From Sulfurimonas sp. (GTDB taxonomy: Bacteria > Campylobacterota > Campylobacteria > Campylobacterales > Sulfurimonadaceae), in contig NZ_JALOAA010000009.1 of the NCBI RefSeq assembly GCF_023229025.1, forward strand, positions 1 through 62,185: 62,185 nucleotides of DNA, given 5' to 3'. Position 1 is the first letter of the stretch. Every line of letters starts with the position of its first letter. Shown here piece by piece: positions 35,918 to 44,505 of the stretch. The translations under genes and the position numbers were made by a program. The notes below the pieces were generated by a model, which made no database searches, was not told the origin of the DNA, and saw only the letters and a list, made by a program, of their open reading frames with translations.

Positions 35918-35946
35918 TTAACTATATAAATTTATAGGAGTTCAGA

Positions 35947-36285
35947 ATGTCATTTATTCCAAAAGAAGCCTTGAAAATAGATGTTGTAGGCGCAACAGTA
36001 GATTTTTTTAAATTAGAAAAAGATGGTCAGAGTAGTTACTATTTTGATACTTCAAAATGTGGTCCCCCAGATCCTATGGTAAATGCTGTATCTGGATTGA
36101 AGCTTATAAAAGGGACAGATGATAAACTGGTAATGATTAATCATAAAGCGCCTGGAGGTCTTTTTTCAAAGTTAGGCGATGATATCTCTTATGAGACTGA
36201 GATGCTAGAAGGCGGATTGGTAAAAATAATTTTCTCAGATAATGGTTCATCATCTACTACAGATCTTGAAAACATAAGTCACTAG
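35947..36285 (+). CDS. DUF2249/TusA-like small protein
   Basis: A 112-residue soluble protein. The layout (KIDVVG start, DTSKCGPPDPMVNAVSGLKLI in the middle, then MINHKAPGGLFSKLGDDISYETE) resembles DUF2249, a TusA-related fold with a Pro-rich loop before a helix and an HxxP-type turn. A single Cys lies in the loop. The similarity is by pattern only. It is followed by an NnrS/oxidase-like membrane protein and a DUF59 protein. Genes of these three types are known to cluster in bacteria that reduce nitrogen oxides, so a role in metal or NO-related chemistry is an inference. Confidence 0.6.
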   Translation: MSFIPKEALKIDVVGATVDFFKLEKDGQSSYYFDTSKCGPPDPMVNAVSGLKLIKGTDDKLVMINHKAPGGLFSKLGDDISYETEMLEGGLVKIIFSDNGSSSTTDLENISH

Positions 36286-36292
36286 CAACTAT

Positions 36293-37543
36293 ATGTTTTC
36301 TGTATCGCAAGATTTTGCACCTCCTTTTAAACTAATATCTCCATTTTTTATATTGGGTGCAATATTTTATCTTCTCTCTGTTGTATTTATCTTTTTTATA
36401 TCAACAGATAATTTATCAATGTTAGATACGAAAATTCTAAGTTTTGTTCATCTTTTTTTGCTTGGCTTTGCCATGATGATTATTTTTGGTGCAATGGCGC
36501 AACTAGTGCCTGTAGTTTTAGAAGTAGGGCACTTTGGTGTTGAACTATTTTATGCTATATGGCCGCTTTTATCGATAGGTACTATCATGATGGCATTTGG
36601 ATTTTTAAGTTATCCAATGCTTTTGCCTTTTGGTGGAGTTGTTGTGCTGATTGCTATGATGATTTTTGTGATGGAGATATTTCTAACCATAAAAAAAGTC
36701 AAGAAGTTTAACCTTGTAATAAGCAGCTTGCTAATATCAAATATATTTCTTTTCTTTGGAATTATTTTTGGTCTTGTTATGGCTCTTGGATATGCAGGTA
36801 TGGTGGCAGTTGATATTAATGCTTTGTTAAAAGGGCATGTATTTTTAGTTGTCGTTGGTTATATAGTAGTGACAATTATGGGGCTATCTGTTGTTTTGCT
36901 TCCAATGTTTGGACTCTCTCATGGCTTTAGTAAAAAACCTTTAGAGATAGCAATAGCATCAGTAAGCTTGTCAGTTTTAGCGGTTGTGCTTTCATCACTT
37001 ACGGGGGTAGCATTTTTAGCGTATGTGGGTTATGGAGTTGCGGCGGTAGGATTGTTAATATACTTCTATTTTATATATACAATACATAAAACTAGAGCTA
37101 GAAAAGAGATAGATATTTATGCAAAATCGCTTATATTTGCATACTCCTCTTTAATAATATCCCTTGCGTTTGGTTTAATCTACTTAGCTGTAGGATATGA
37201 GCCACTGCTTTTAGCGTCTGCATGGATGATATTTTTTGGTTTTTTTGCATTTGTGATAACGGGGCATATATACAAAATAATTCCGTTTCTTGTCTGGTTT
37301 GAGAGATTTTCTCCTCTTGTAGGAAAACAAAAAGTGCCTATGTTAGCTGATATGCTTCCTGCTAAAAGCTCTTCTGCCCAGTTTATATTTGGTGCTTTGG
37401 GTGTTGTTGTCGTAGCAGTTGCCCTGCTTTTAGAAGATGGAACTATTCTTAAAGCCGGAGCCTCATTTTTATTGATGGGTGCTTTGGCTTTTGTAAAAAG
37501 TGTGTTTTATATGATAAATTACAGAGAAGGAATATCTCAGTAA
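36293..37543 (+). CDS. polytopic membrane protein, NnrS/heme-copper-oxidase-like
   Basis: A 416-residue membrane protein with about 12 helices. Histidines sit in or near helices at HLFLLGFAMMIIFGA, KGHVFLVVVGY, LSHGFSK and TGHIYKIIPFLVWFERF. This spacing resembles NnrS-type and subunit-I-like heme or copper membrane proteins, but the oxidase active-site His pair and crosslinked Tyr are not present. NnrS proteins are tied to nitric-oxide or copper metabolism. The gene begins 7 bases after the DUF2249-like gene. The exact cofactor cannot be told. Confidence 0.65.
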   Translation: MFSVSQDFAPPFKLISPFFILGAIFYLLSVVFIFFISTDNLSMLDTKILSFVHLFLLGFAMMIIFGAMAQLVPVVLEVGHFGVELFYAIWPLLSIGTIMMAFGFLSYPMLLPFGGVVVLIAMMIFVMEIFLTIKKVKKFNLVISSLLISNIFLFFGIIFGLVMALGYAGMVAVDINALLKGHVFLVVVGYIVVTIMGLSVVLLPMFGLSHGFSKKPLEIAIASVSLSVLAVVLSSLTGVAFLAYVGYGVAAVGLLIYFYFIYTIHKTRARKEIDIYAKSLIFAYSSLIISLAFGLIYLAVGYEPLLLASAWMIFFGFFAFVITGHIYKIIPFLVWFERFSPLVGKQKVPMLADMLPAKSSSAQFIFGALGVVVVAVALLLEDGTILKAGASFLLMGALAFVKSVFYMINYREGISQ

Positions 37544-37589
37544 AAAGAGATATATAAGTTATAAAAATTAAATTTAATAAGGATTTACA

Positions 37590-37892
37590 ATGATGTACAC
37601 AAAAGAGGAACTATTTTTAGCGATTTCAACAGTTATAGACCCAGAGGTTGGTTTTAACCTTGTTGAGATGGGACTTATTTATGACGCTTCATGCGATGAT
37701 GAAGGAAATGCCTATGTAAAGATGACACTCTCTACAAAAGCGTGCCCTATGCATCAGCTTATTCAGCAGTGGGTAAAAGAGGCAGTGCAGAAGATGGCAG
37801 GGATTACCAGCGTAGAGATTGATTTAGTATGGGAGCCGGAGTGGAACGTAACCATGGCTGATGAGCATGTTAAAAAGGCATTAGGAGGCTGA
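37590..37892 (+). CDS. DUF59/MIP18-type iron-sulfur assembly protein
   Basis: A 100-residue protein of the DUF59 (MIP18, SufT-like) family. IDPEVGFNLVEMGLIYD near the N-terminus and the conserved cysteine in STKACPMHQLIQQWV are clear. Family members help place Fe–S clusters into target proteins. Here the gene closes the DUF2249-like/NnrS-like cluster, so a partner role for a cluster-containing enzyme is reasonable but unproven. It ends 12 bases inside the convergent REC/Hpt gene. Confidence 0.88.
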   Translation: MMYTKEELFLAISTVIDPEVGFNLVEMGLIYDASCDDEGNAYVKMTLSTKACPMHQLIQQWVKEAVQKMAGITSVEIDLVWEPEWNVTMADEHVKKALGG

Positions 37893-38984
37893 TATATACC
37901 CTCTTATAGCCTCGCACACTCTATTAAGAGCTCTTTTATATTTTTTTAGATTGCTTATATAAGTTAAATCTGATGGATTAGCGATACTACTCTTTAGCTC
38001 AATAGCGATATTATGCAGCTCATCTGCACCTATACTTGCTGCTACACCGGATATATCAAGGAGCATTTTATCGGCATCTACACCGTTTGTTCCGTTTATA
38101 TGCTCTTGGAGTCTGCTCGCAGAGTCGGAGTATTTTGATAAAAAATCATTTAATATCTCTAAGTAAAACTCTTTATCACCTCCGCATATATCTAAACCTT
38201 TTTCAATATCAAACTCCAAAACACTATTTTGCTGATTTACATAAGATGATTGTTGTGACTCTTGACCTGTAGTATATATGTATAAAATATCATATAGAGC
38301 ATCCATTTTAAGAGGTTTCTCAAGGTGCGCTTCCATTCCGACATTTAACATATTTCTAACATCATCTGCTGCAGTGTCACCGCTAAGAGCTACAATTGGA
38401 ATATGGTTATAGTCGGGGTTTTTTCTAATAAGTCTTGTTGCTTGAAATCCATCTATATTTGGCATATGTGCGTCCATAAAGATAACAGCAAAATCTCTAT
38501 CATCTTCTAAAATATCAAGTGCTTCTTTGCCGTCGTTGGCAATAGTTATCTCTATTCCTGATGTAGATAAGAGTCCTATGATAACTTTTTGATTTATTAT
38601 ATTATCTTCGGCAATTAATATCTTGGTACCATTAAAAGTGTTAAAATCATCTTTTGTGATTTTTTCATGTGGAACAAGTTCACGTTTTTTTCTGTTTATT
38701 GGTTCTAAAGAAGTCGGTTTTTGAAGCTCTTCTTTAAGCGCTATAGCCTCATCTTTAAGCTCAACCTCCTCTTTTTTCTTTAGTTTTTCTTCTTGTTTAA
38801 TCTCTAAAGTCTGCTTTTGATCTTCTTTGGCACTACTCTTGAGTCTATCTTCCTCTTTTTGGGTAGTGCTAGCCTCTTTTGCTTTAGAGTTTTTTAAGAG
38901 AATAAATATAATTAAAAGAGTTGCCAAAACGACTAGCCCGACTAATTCTACATAATATTCACTTATTATTGTTTGCATATTCAC
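37881..38984 (-). CDS. membrane-anchored response regulator with degenerate Hpt domain
   Basis: The 367-residue protein has an N-terminal membrane helix (VELVGLVVLATLLIIFILL), a charged Lys/Glu-rich linker (about 35–115), a complete REC domain (about 117–235: ILIAEDN, IFMDAHMPNIDG with the phospho-Asp, EKPL with the conserved Lys) and a C-terminal Hpt-like domain (about 255–360). In the Hpt H-box the usual AHTLKG reads LLDISG, so the phospho-accepting His is Leu and the Lys is Ser. It cannot work as a classic phosphotransfer domain. Its output may be protein interaction instead. No kinase gene is adjacent. Confidence 0.85.
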   Translation of the reverse strand: MNMQTIISEYYVELVGLVVLATLLIIFILLKNSKAKEASTTQKEEDRLKSSAKEDQKQTLEIKQEEKLKKKEEVELKDEAIALKEELQKPTSLEPINRKKRELVPHEKITKDDFNTFNGTKILIAEDNIINQKVIIGLLSTSGIEITIANDGKEALDILEDDRDFAVIFMDAHMPNIDGFQATRLIRKNPDYNHIPIVALSGDTAADDVRNMLNVGMEAHLEKPLKMDALYDILYIYTTGQESQQSSYVNQQNSVLEFDIEKGLDICGGDKEFYLEILNDFLSKYSDSASRLQEHINGTNGVDADKMLLDISGVAASIGADELHNIAIELKSSIANPSDLTYISNLKKYKRALNRVCEAIRGYISAS

Positions 38985-39037
38985 GCTCTTTTTTCTTTAT
39001 CATACAGTAATAAAAATTAAATTTTACAAAGTTAATG

Positions 39038-39043
39038 TATAAT
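39038..39043 (+). promoter_or_regulatory. -10 box for rsmH
   Basis: TATAAT lies 27 bases before the rsmH start, followed by ATAGGA as the ribosome site. Confidence 0.45.
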
Positions 39044-39069
39044 TATAAGAAAAATAATATAGGACTTAA

Positions 39070-40005
39070 ATGCAAATTGTTCCACACATTCCGGTTCTAT
39101 ACGCGCAAGTGCTAGAGACATTCAGTGATATAAAAGATGGAATAATTATAGATTGTACAATGGGGTACGGCGGTCACTCATCTATGATTTTAGAAGCAAA
39201 CCCAAATATTAAGCTAATCGCAATAGACCAAGACCAGAGTGCAATTGATTTTTCAACCTCTAGGCTTAAACCTTATGAAAATAGAGTAGAGATTAAGAAG
39301 GGGCGTTTTTCATCCGTTATAAAAGATATTTTAAAAGAGTATGATAAAAAAGATATAAAAGGCATTTTAGCAGATATTGGAGTCTCATCGCTTCAACTGG
39401 ATCAAAAAGATAGGGGTTTCTCTTTTAATAGTGAAAATCTTGACATGAGAATGGATAGAGATGCTCCTCTGAGTGCTGCAACAGTTGTAAATGAGTACTC
39501 AAGTAGTGATTTAGAGAGAATTTTGCTGGAGTATGGAGAGCTTAGAAACTATAAAAAAATGGCATCTTTTATAGTGCAAAATCGTCCATTTTCATCGGCA
39601 AAAGAGCTTAGTGAAGCTATAAAACACCTTATGCCAAAAGGAAAAAAGATTCATCCATCTACACTTCTGATGCAAGCTATCCGTATAGAGGTAAATGATG
39701 AACTCGGTGAACTTAATTCGCTTTTAGATACAATACAAGAGATAAGATTCCCAAATGCAAAAATAGCAATAATCTCTTTTCACTCACTTGAAGACAGGAT
39801 TGTAAAGAGCAGATTTTCTAAATGGAAGCAGAGCTGTATCTGTCCAAAAGATGCGATGAGATGTGTATGTTCAAGGGATTATTCACAGGGAAGAGTTTTA
39901 ACAAAAAAACCAATTACGGCAGAAGATAGCGAGCTAAAGGAAAATCCTAGAAGTAGAAGTGCTAAGCTTAGAATATTTGAAACGGATTTACCACATGAGC
40001 GATAA
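39070..40005 (+). CDS. rsmH: 16S rRNA (cytosine-1402-N4)-methyltransferase RsmH
   Basis: A 311-residue SAM-dependent methyltransferase that modifies C1402 of 16S rRNA in the ribosomal P site. Motifs are HIPVLYAQVLE, DCTMGYGGHSSMIL (SAM loop), ADIGVSSLQLDQKDRGFSF and SFHSLEDRIVK. A cysteine-bearing segment SCICPKDAMRCVC near the end is usual. It overlaps the ftsL-like gene by 11 bases. This rsmH–ftsL pairing matches the head of division/cell-wall clusters in many bacteria, but the rest of that cluster is absent. Confidence 0.96.
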   Translation: MQIVPHIPVLYAQVLETFSDIKDGIIIDCTMGYGGHSSMILEANPNIKLIAIDQDQSAIDFSTSRLKPYENRVEIKKGRFSSVIKDILKEYDKKDIKGILADIGVSSLQLDQKDRGFSFNSENLDMRMDRDAPLSAATVVNEYSSSDLERILLEYGELRNYKKMASFIVQNRPFSSAKELSEAIKHLMPKGKKIHPSTLLMQAIRIEVNDELGELNSLLDTIQEIRFPNAKIAIISFHSLEDRIVKSRFSKWKQSCICPKDAMRCVCSRDYSQGRVLTKKPITAEDSELKENPRSRSAKLRIFETDLPHER

Positions 40006-40273
40006 GAGAGAGTTGCTAGATGAGATAGATTTAGTCTTTAATCCAAAAAAGGGTGTAGATATAAACCACCTTTTGTATGTTCTACTTAGTATTATATTTG
40101 TCTCTATTATACTTTTTCCAAAGATATACATACAACAACAGATATATTTTAAAAGCAGGGATGTGTCAAAATTAAAAAGTGAGTATGACATACTAAAAGA
40201 AGAGAATAGGTTAATTAAAAGCTCAGTTGAGTCTATTAGATTTAAAAACCAAGTACTTGATACAATATTTTAA
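39995..40273 (+). CDS. FtsL-like division protein
   Basis: A 92-residue protein, with the start placed at ATG 39995 inside the rsmH 3' end. A short basic N-terminus is followed by one membrane helix (LLYVLLSIIFVSIILFP) and a coiled coil (SRDVSKLKSEYDILKEENRL). This is the FtsL/DivIC layout: a small bitopic septal protein that works with FtsB and FtsQ. FtsL sequences are poorly conserved, so the call depends on position after rsmH and topology. It is followed after 9 bases by the RND transporter gene. Confidence 0.75.
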   Translation: MSDKRELLDEIDLVFNPKKGVDINHLLYVLLSIIFVSIILFPKIYIQQQIYFKSRDVSKLKSEYDILKEENRLIKSSVESIRFKNQVLDTIF

Positions 40274-40282
40274 AGAGGTCTA

Positions 40283-43200
40283 ATGATTCGTCGTTTTTTA
40301 GAGTTTGCAATAGATAAGCCTTTATTAAATCATATTTTACTTATATTTATTCTTCTTTTATCCATATTTGCCTATATAAATATTCCAAAAGAGATTTTTC
40401 CTCCTATGAATATGGACAAAGTCACCATAAGCGGCGGATATGTTGGAACTTCTGCCGACGTGCTTGATAAGATGGTTGTCAAGACTATAGAGGATGACCT
40501 TCAAAACATAAGTGAGCTTGATGTTATAAAGACAACTATTAAAAACGGCTCGTTTTCAATTGTAGCAGATATAAAGAGTGGATCTGATAATGTAAACGTT
40601 TTAAATGATGTAAAAGATATAGTAAGCAGTGTAAAAAAAGATCTACCGGCAGACATGGCAGAGCCGATTGCAAAAATACAGCTACAGAATTTTCCTCTTG
40701 CTCTTATCGCCCTAGCAGGAGACAGACCCAAAGAGGAGCTGCTACAAAGAGCAGAAGAGCTAAAGAGTGAACTTAGCAAGCTGAAAGATTTAAGCGATAT
40801 TACAATTCGAGGAGATGCTGAGGAAGAGCTGGTTATTAAAATAGATGAACAGAAGGTTTTGGCTTTTGGACTTCAACCCGCACTAGCAATTGAATCTCTT
40901 AGAAATATAAGCTCAGTCTTTCCTATTGGAACGATTAAAGATAGAGGTTCTCATCTCTATATCTCAACATATAACGGCGAAAAAAACAAGAGAGATATAG
41001 AAAATACAGTAATAAATATAGGCAGTTTTAGAGTTCGCATAGGCGATATTGCAGAGGTGTCATTTAGACTTAGTGATGAAACAGAGTTATCTCACTATAA
41101 CGGCGTAAGAAATATATCTATAAATATTGAAAAATCAAAAGACGGAAATGCTATAGAGCTTGTTAAACAGGTTAGAACTCTTCTAAAAGAGAAGCAAAAA
41201 CTTCATCCGGAGCTTCAGTATGAAATCTATGCAGATACTTCTGTTTGGATTAAAAATCGTCTCAATACTGTTTTTGCAAATATAACATTTGGGCTTATGC
41301 TTGTCTTTTTGGCAATGCTTATATTTATAAACCGCGGTATTGCCTTGGTTGTTGCTATCGGAATTCCACTGAGTTTTATGATAGGGCTTATTGCTACAGA
41401 GATTATGGGGGATAGTTTAAATATGCTCTCTCTTCTTGGAGCACTAATAGCTCTTGGAATGTTAGTTGATGAAGCAATTGTTGTAGCTGAGAATATATAT
41501 AGACATCTAGAAGAGGGTATGGATAGAAGAGAAGCGGCTATTGTTGGGGCGCAGGAGATGTTTCCTGCAGTTTTAACAGCCACACTGACAACAATCTTTG
41601 CATTTTTACCTATGCTACTACTTAGTGGCGAGATGGGGATGTTTATAAAAATAATCCCTATTATGATAACAGTGCTTCTTCTCTCCTCTTTATTTGAAGC
41701 TTTTTACTTTTTGCCTCTACATGCACACGATTTTCTAAAAGTTTCCCATAATGAAAGTTTTACAAAGAAAGTTTGGAAAAGACTCTCTTCATGGCATAAC
41801 ACTATTTTGCATTTTGTTTTTAAAAAGAGATGGCTCTCGCTTATAGTTATAGTCGTAACAATATTATCTTTAACTACCGTTATGATTAAAAATTCAAAAT
41901 TTCAACTTTTTCCTGACTTTGACACTACACAGGTCTATGTTTATGGGAAGGTAAATGTAAATAATGAGCTAGAAGATACCGAAGCAATCGTAACAGAACT
42001 TGAGAGAGAACTTTTAAAGAATATAAAAGGTGATGATATATCATCAATTACATCTGTTATAGGATTCAAGCTTGATGCTAAAAATATGGTTGAGACGGGA
42101 GAGCACCTCTTTCATATATTTATTGATTTAACAGAGCGTGCACCGGATAACTTATTTGATAAGTACATAAGCCCATATCTATCTATTGAGTATGATAAGG
42201 ATATTTTAAAACGACAAAGAGATGCAAGAGAGATTGCCAAGGATGTAGAGAAGGTTGTAGAGCCATTTAGAAAACTTAAAGATGAATATAAGAGCGAAGT
42301 TTACGAAGAGCTTGTTGTTAAAGTTCCCGGAGCCGGTGTTGTTGCTTCAGATATAGAGATAAGTTTAAGTGCAAACAGTGAACAAAAAACAATACGCGGT
42401 ATAAAAGAGCTAGAGGATGCACTAAAAACTATTGAGGGCGTTAATAACATCTCAAATGATGCAACTCTTGGTGAAAAGGAGCTAAAACTCCGTGTTAATG
42501 AGTATGGACAGCAGTTAGGATTTAGTGAGGAGTATATATCTAAAGAGCTTAGAGCATATTACCTAAAAGGTGAATATGGCAAAATGTTTAATGAGAGCGG
42601 ACTTGTACGTATAAAGATAGAGAGTGGAATTAATGAAGAGATAAGCTCAATAGACACTATTGAGGTTCAAATACCCTCATCAGAGAAGTTTATACTGTTA
42701 AGTGATGTTTGTGATTTTATAGTCACTCAAGGGTTTGTAGCGCTTCAAAAAGAGAATGGAGTAAGGATTAGAACTGTTGTAGCTTCTATAGATAAAAAAG
42801 TTGTAACCTCTGCAGAAGTTATGGAAAAACTTGAAACGACTTTTTTGAAACTAAAAAATGACGGATATATTATTGATATAAAGGGGGAGGAGAAAGAGAA
42901 CGCTAAAAATAAAAGAGAGCTGATGCAGTCTGCACTTATAGCAATATTTTTGATATTTATAACGCTTGTATGGCTTTTTGACTCTATTAAAAAATCTTTG
43001 ATTGTTATAAGTACAATTCCTCTTGTTCTGCTTGGTGTATTCTTCGGTCATATGGTAATGGGCATAAACTTAACTATGCCTGGATTGATAGGCGTTGTAG
43101 GATTATCAGGTGTTGTTGTTAATGATGGTCTTATAGTAGTAAGTTTTATAAAAAAAGCTAGAAATACAGAGGAGCTTATGAAGTATGCGCAGACAAGACT

Positions 43201-43396
43201 TAGACCTATATTGCTAACATCTTTGACAACTGTTTTAGGACTTTGTACTCTGATATTTTTTGCTTCCGGACAGGCTATGATACTTCAACCAATGGCAGTA
43301 TCTTTAGGATTTGGAATAGCTTGGGCTACCGTATTAAACCTTATTTATCTGCCACTGCTTTATGCTGTTGTTTTTAAAATAAAAGATAAAGAATAA
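40283..43396 (+). CDS. RND family efflux transporter (inner-membrane component)
   Basis: A 1037-residue AcrB/HAE-type transporter with two sets of six helices separated by large periplasmic loops. The first helix is LLNHILLIFILLLSIFAYI, and the proton-relay region LGMLVDEAIVVAENIYRHLEEG is intact. The matching C-terminal VVGLSGVVVNDGLIVVSF is also visible. Such pumps export drugs, metals or lipophiles with a periplasmic adaptor and outer-membrane channel. Neither partner gene is adjacent, and the gene follows ftsL, so the substrate is unknown. It ends 50 bases before the tRNA gene. Confidence 0.92.
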   Translation: MIRRFLEFAIDKPLLNHILLIFILLLSIFAYINIPKEIFPPMNMDKVTISGGYVGTSADVLDKMVVKTIEDDLQNISELDVIKTTIKNGSFSIVADIKSGSDNVNVLNDVKDIVSSVKKDLPADMAEPIAKIQLQNFPLALIALAGDRPKEELLQRAEELKSELSKLKDLSDITIRGDAEEELVIKIDEQKVLAFGLQPALAIESLRNISSVFPIGTIKDRGSHLYISTYNGEKNKRDIENTVINIGSFRVRIGDIAEVSFRLSDETELSHYNGVRNISINIEKSKDGNAIELVKQVRTLLKEKQKLHPELQYEIYADTSVWIKNRLNTVFANITFGLMLVFLAMLIFINRGIALVVAIGIPLSFMIGLIATEIMGDSLNMLSLLGALIALGMLVDEAIVVAENIYRHLEEGMDRREAAIVGAQEMFPAVLTATLTTIFAFLPMLLLSGEMGMFIKIIPIMITVLLLSSLFEAFYFLPLHAHDFLKVSHNESFTKKVWKRLSSWHNTILHFVFKKRWLSLIVIVVTILSLTTVMIKNSKFQLFPDFDTTQVYVYGKVNVNNELEDTEAIVTELERELLKNIKGDDISSITSVIGFKLDAKNMVETGEHLFHIFIDLTERAPDNLFDKYISPYLSIEYDKDILKRQRDAREIAKDVEKVVEPFRKLKDEYKSEVYEELVVKVPGAGVVASDIEISLSANSEQKTIRGIKELEDALKTIEGVNNISNDATLGEKELKLRVNEYGQQLGFSEEYISKELRAYYLKGEYGKMFNESGLVRIKIESGINEEISSIDTIEVQIPSSEKFILLSDVCDFIVTQGFVALQKENGVRIRTVVASIDKKVVTSAEVMEKLETTFLKLKNDGYIIDIKGEEKENAKNKRELMQSALIAIFLIFITLVWLFDSIKKSLIVISTIPLVLLGVFFGHMVMGINLTMPGLIGVVGLSGVVVNDGLIVVSFIKKARNTEELMKYAQTRLRPILLTSLTTVLGLCTLIFFASGQAMILQPMAVSLGFGIAWATVLNLIYLPLLYAVVFKIKDKE

Positions 43397-43423
43397 ATCA
43401 GAAAAGTATAAGGATATCTTCAC

Positions 43424-43429
43424 TATAAT
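43424..43429 (+). promoter_or_regulatory. -10 box of the tRNA promoter
   Basis: TATAAT is followed by a GC-rich discriminator (GCGCCC), as usual for stable-RNA promoters. It ends 17 bases before the mature tRNA 5' end. Confidence 0.6.
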
Positions 43430-43446
43430 TGCGCCCTAATATTAGT

Positions 43447-43523
43447 GGGTTCGTAGCTCAGTTGGTTAGAGCCCTCCGCTCATAACGGAGTGGTCCCGTG
43501 TTCGAGTCACGGCGAACCCACCA
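43447..43523 (+). tRNA. tRNA with CAU anticodon (most likely tRNA-Met, elongator)
   Basis: A 77-base cloverleaf is complete. Acceptor GGGTTCG pairs with CGAACCC, the D-stem is GCTC/GAGC, and the anticodon stem CTCCG/CGGAG has loop CTCATAA. The T-stem is CCGTG/CACGG with TTCGAGT, and CCA is encoded. The acceptor pairs fully at position 1–72, so it is not the initiator. Met elongator is preferred over Ile2 (lysidine) by similarity of the 5' half to tRNA-Met, but this is not certain. The 3' part is duplicated at the other end of the element. Confidence 0.95.
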
Positions 43524-43526
43524 CTG
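43477..43526 (+). repeat. attL: 50-bp direct repeat copy in the tRNA 3' half
   Basis: It starts at CGCTCATAACGG and ends at CCACCACTG. It is identical to 61546–61595. This copy completes the functional tRNA. Confidence 0.95.
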
Positions 43527-43595
43527 TTAAACTCCCTTACCAACGAACTTTCAAAGACTTTTTAAAAAACAAATCAAACAATCAAAAAACACCTT

Positions 43596-43615
43596 ACCCC
43601 ACTTTTTACCCCACT
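43596..43615 (+). repeat. putative integrase arm site, left copy
   Basis: ACCCCACTTTTTACCCCACT contains two ACCCCACT half-sites and is identical and in the same orientation to 61397–61416 near attR. Confidence 0.6.
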
Positions 43616-43752
43616 ACAATAATTAACCCATTAATTCAACCATCAAAAAAATAAAACAAAAAAATAACTGCAAAAGTTTTTACTGCCACTTCACAGACTT
43701 TAAAAAAACATCCTATGACCGCCTTTGATTTCCCCTCATCACACATTAAAAA

Positions 43753-43783
43753 TTGAATATATCTGTTTATCAGAGATATTCAA
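43753..43783. repeat. 13-bp inverted repeat (one mismatch)
   Basis: TTGAATATATCTG pairs with CAGAGATATTCAA across a TTTAT loop. It may be a binding site for an excisionase-like protein or repressor. No T tract follows. Confidence 0.5.
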
Positions 43784-44146
43784 TGTATCAATTTGTAACA
43801 AATAATGAAAAAAAATAAATTCTTTTAGTGGATTTTTTATTACTTTTTGGGCTATTTTTGCATAAAAACACAATTAATTTAAGTTTTATTTAAGTTATTT
43901 TAATAGGTTGTTTATAGAATTTTTTTATTGAAATAGAATATTAAACAATAACAAATTTTCAAATATTTTTCTATAAAATTATAATTTTATTATATTTTTA
44001 TTATTATATTTGATTATTGATAAAAATATAAAAACCCCTTGAAACATCGTGTTTTAGGGCTATATTGTTTTAAGTTTAGTTTAAAAAAATAATAATTATA
44101 CTGTTCCTATACGAAAAAGATAAAAGAAAAAAAAGGATGAAAAAAG

Positions 44147-44365
44147 ATGGAAAAAATAGATAGAAAAGTTGATGGAAAGGAGCTTTGTGAAAAGGGTTTA
44201 ATTGTCGACGGTGTTGAAATAATACCACCGCTACAGGAAAATACACTTGCGCAACTGCGAACCAAAAGACAAATACCATATTTCAAAATGTTCGGCAGGG
44301 TTTATTATCAGACCAGCGAACTGGTGGAATGGGTAAATAATAAAAAAGTGAATAGTTTATCATAG
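44147..44365 (+). CDS. excisionase-like helix-turn-helix protein
   Basis: A 72-residue protein. The end of the sequence (LAQLRTKRQIPYFKMFGRVYYQTSELVEWV) is the winged-helix form seen in AlpA/Xis-type and HTH_17 proteins, in which IPYFK and GRVYY form the wing and the following helix contacts DNA. Such proteins often control excision direction or promote element gene expression. It is the first gene inside the left end, as expected for a directionality factor, although the integrase lies at the other end. A second related small HTH protein occurs at 49046. AAAGGATGAAAAAAG lies just upstream as a ribosome site. Confidence 0.75.
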   Translation: MEKIDRKVDGKELCEKGLIVDGVEIIPPLQENTLAQLRTKRQIPYFKMFGRVYYQTSELVEWVNNKKVNSLS

Positions 44366-44368
44366 TCG

Positions 44369-44407
44369 CCTTAGTTCTCTCCACGACCAAATTTTGAGAA
44401 CTTAAGG
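44369..44407. repeat. hairpin with TCCACGAC loop before the DUF4373 gene
   Basis: CCTTAGTTCTC at 44369–44379 pairs with GAGAACTTAAGG at 44396–44407 with one bulge. The loop begins TCCACGAC, as does the hairpin at 45416–45442. Confidence 0.5.
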
Positions 44408-44505
44408 CTTTGAACACACACTAATAAAAGGTTATTAGCGGCATCTGCAATTATAGCATATACCCTCTTTACCCTTATTTAGTGCCTAATCTTAGAGGTA
44501 TAAAA

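Larger units (their letters stand above)
43527..44146. other. AT-rich left-end region without genes
   Basis: The 620 bases between attL and the first element gene hold no convincing coding frame. They contain the left arm-site copy (43596–43615), a strong hairpin (43753–43783) and long A/T-rich stretches. A TATACT-like -10 near 44098 could start the excisionase-like gene. The region probably holds integrase and excisionase binding sites and the left promoter. Confidence 0.6.
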
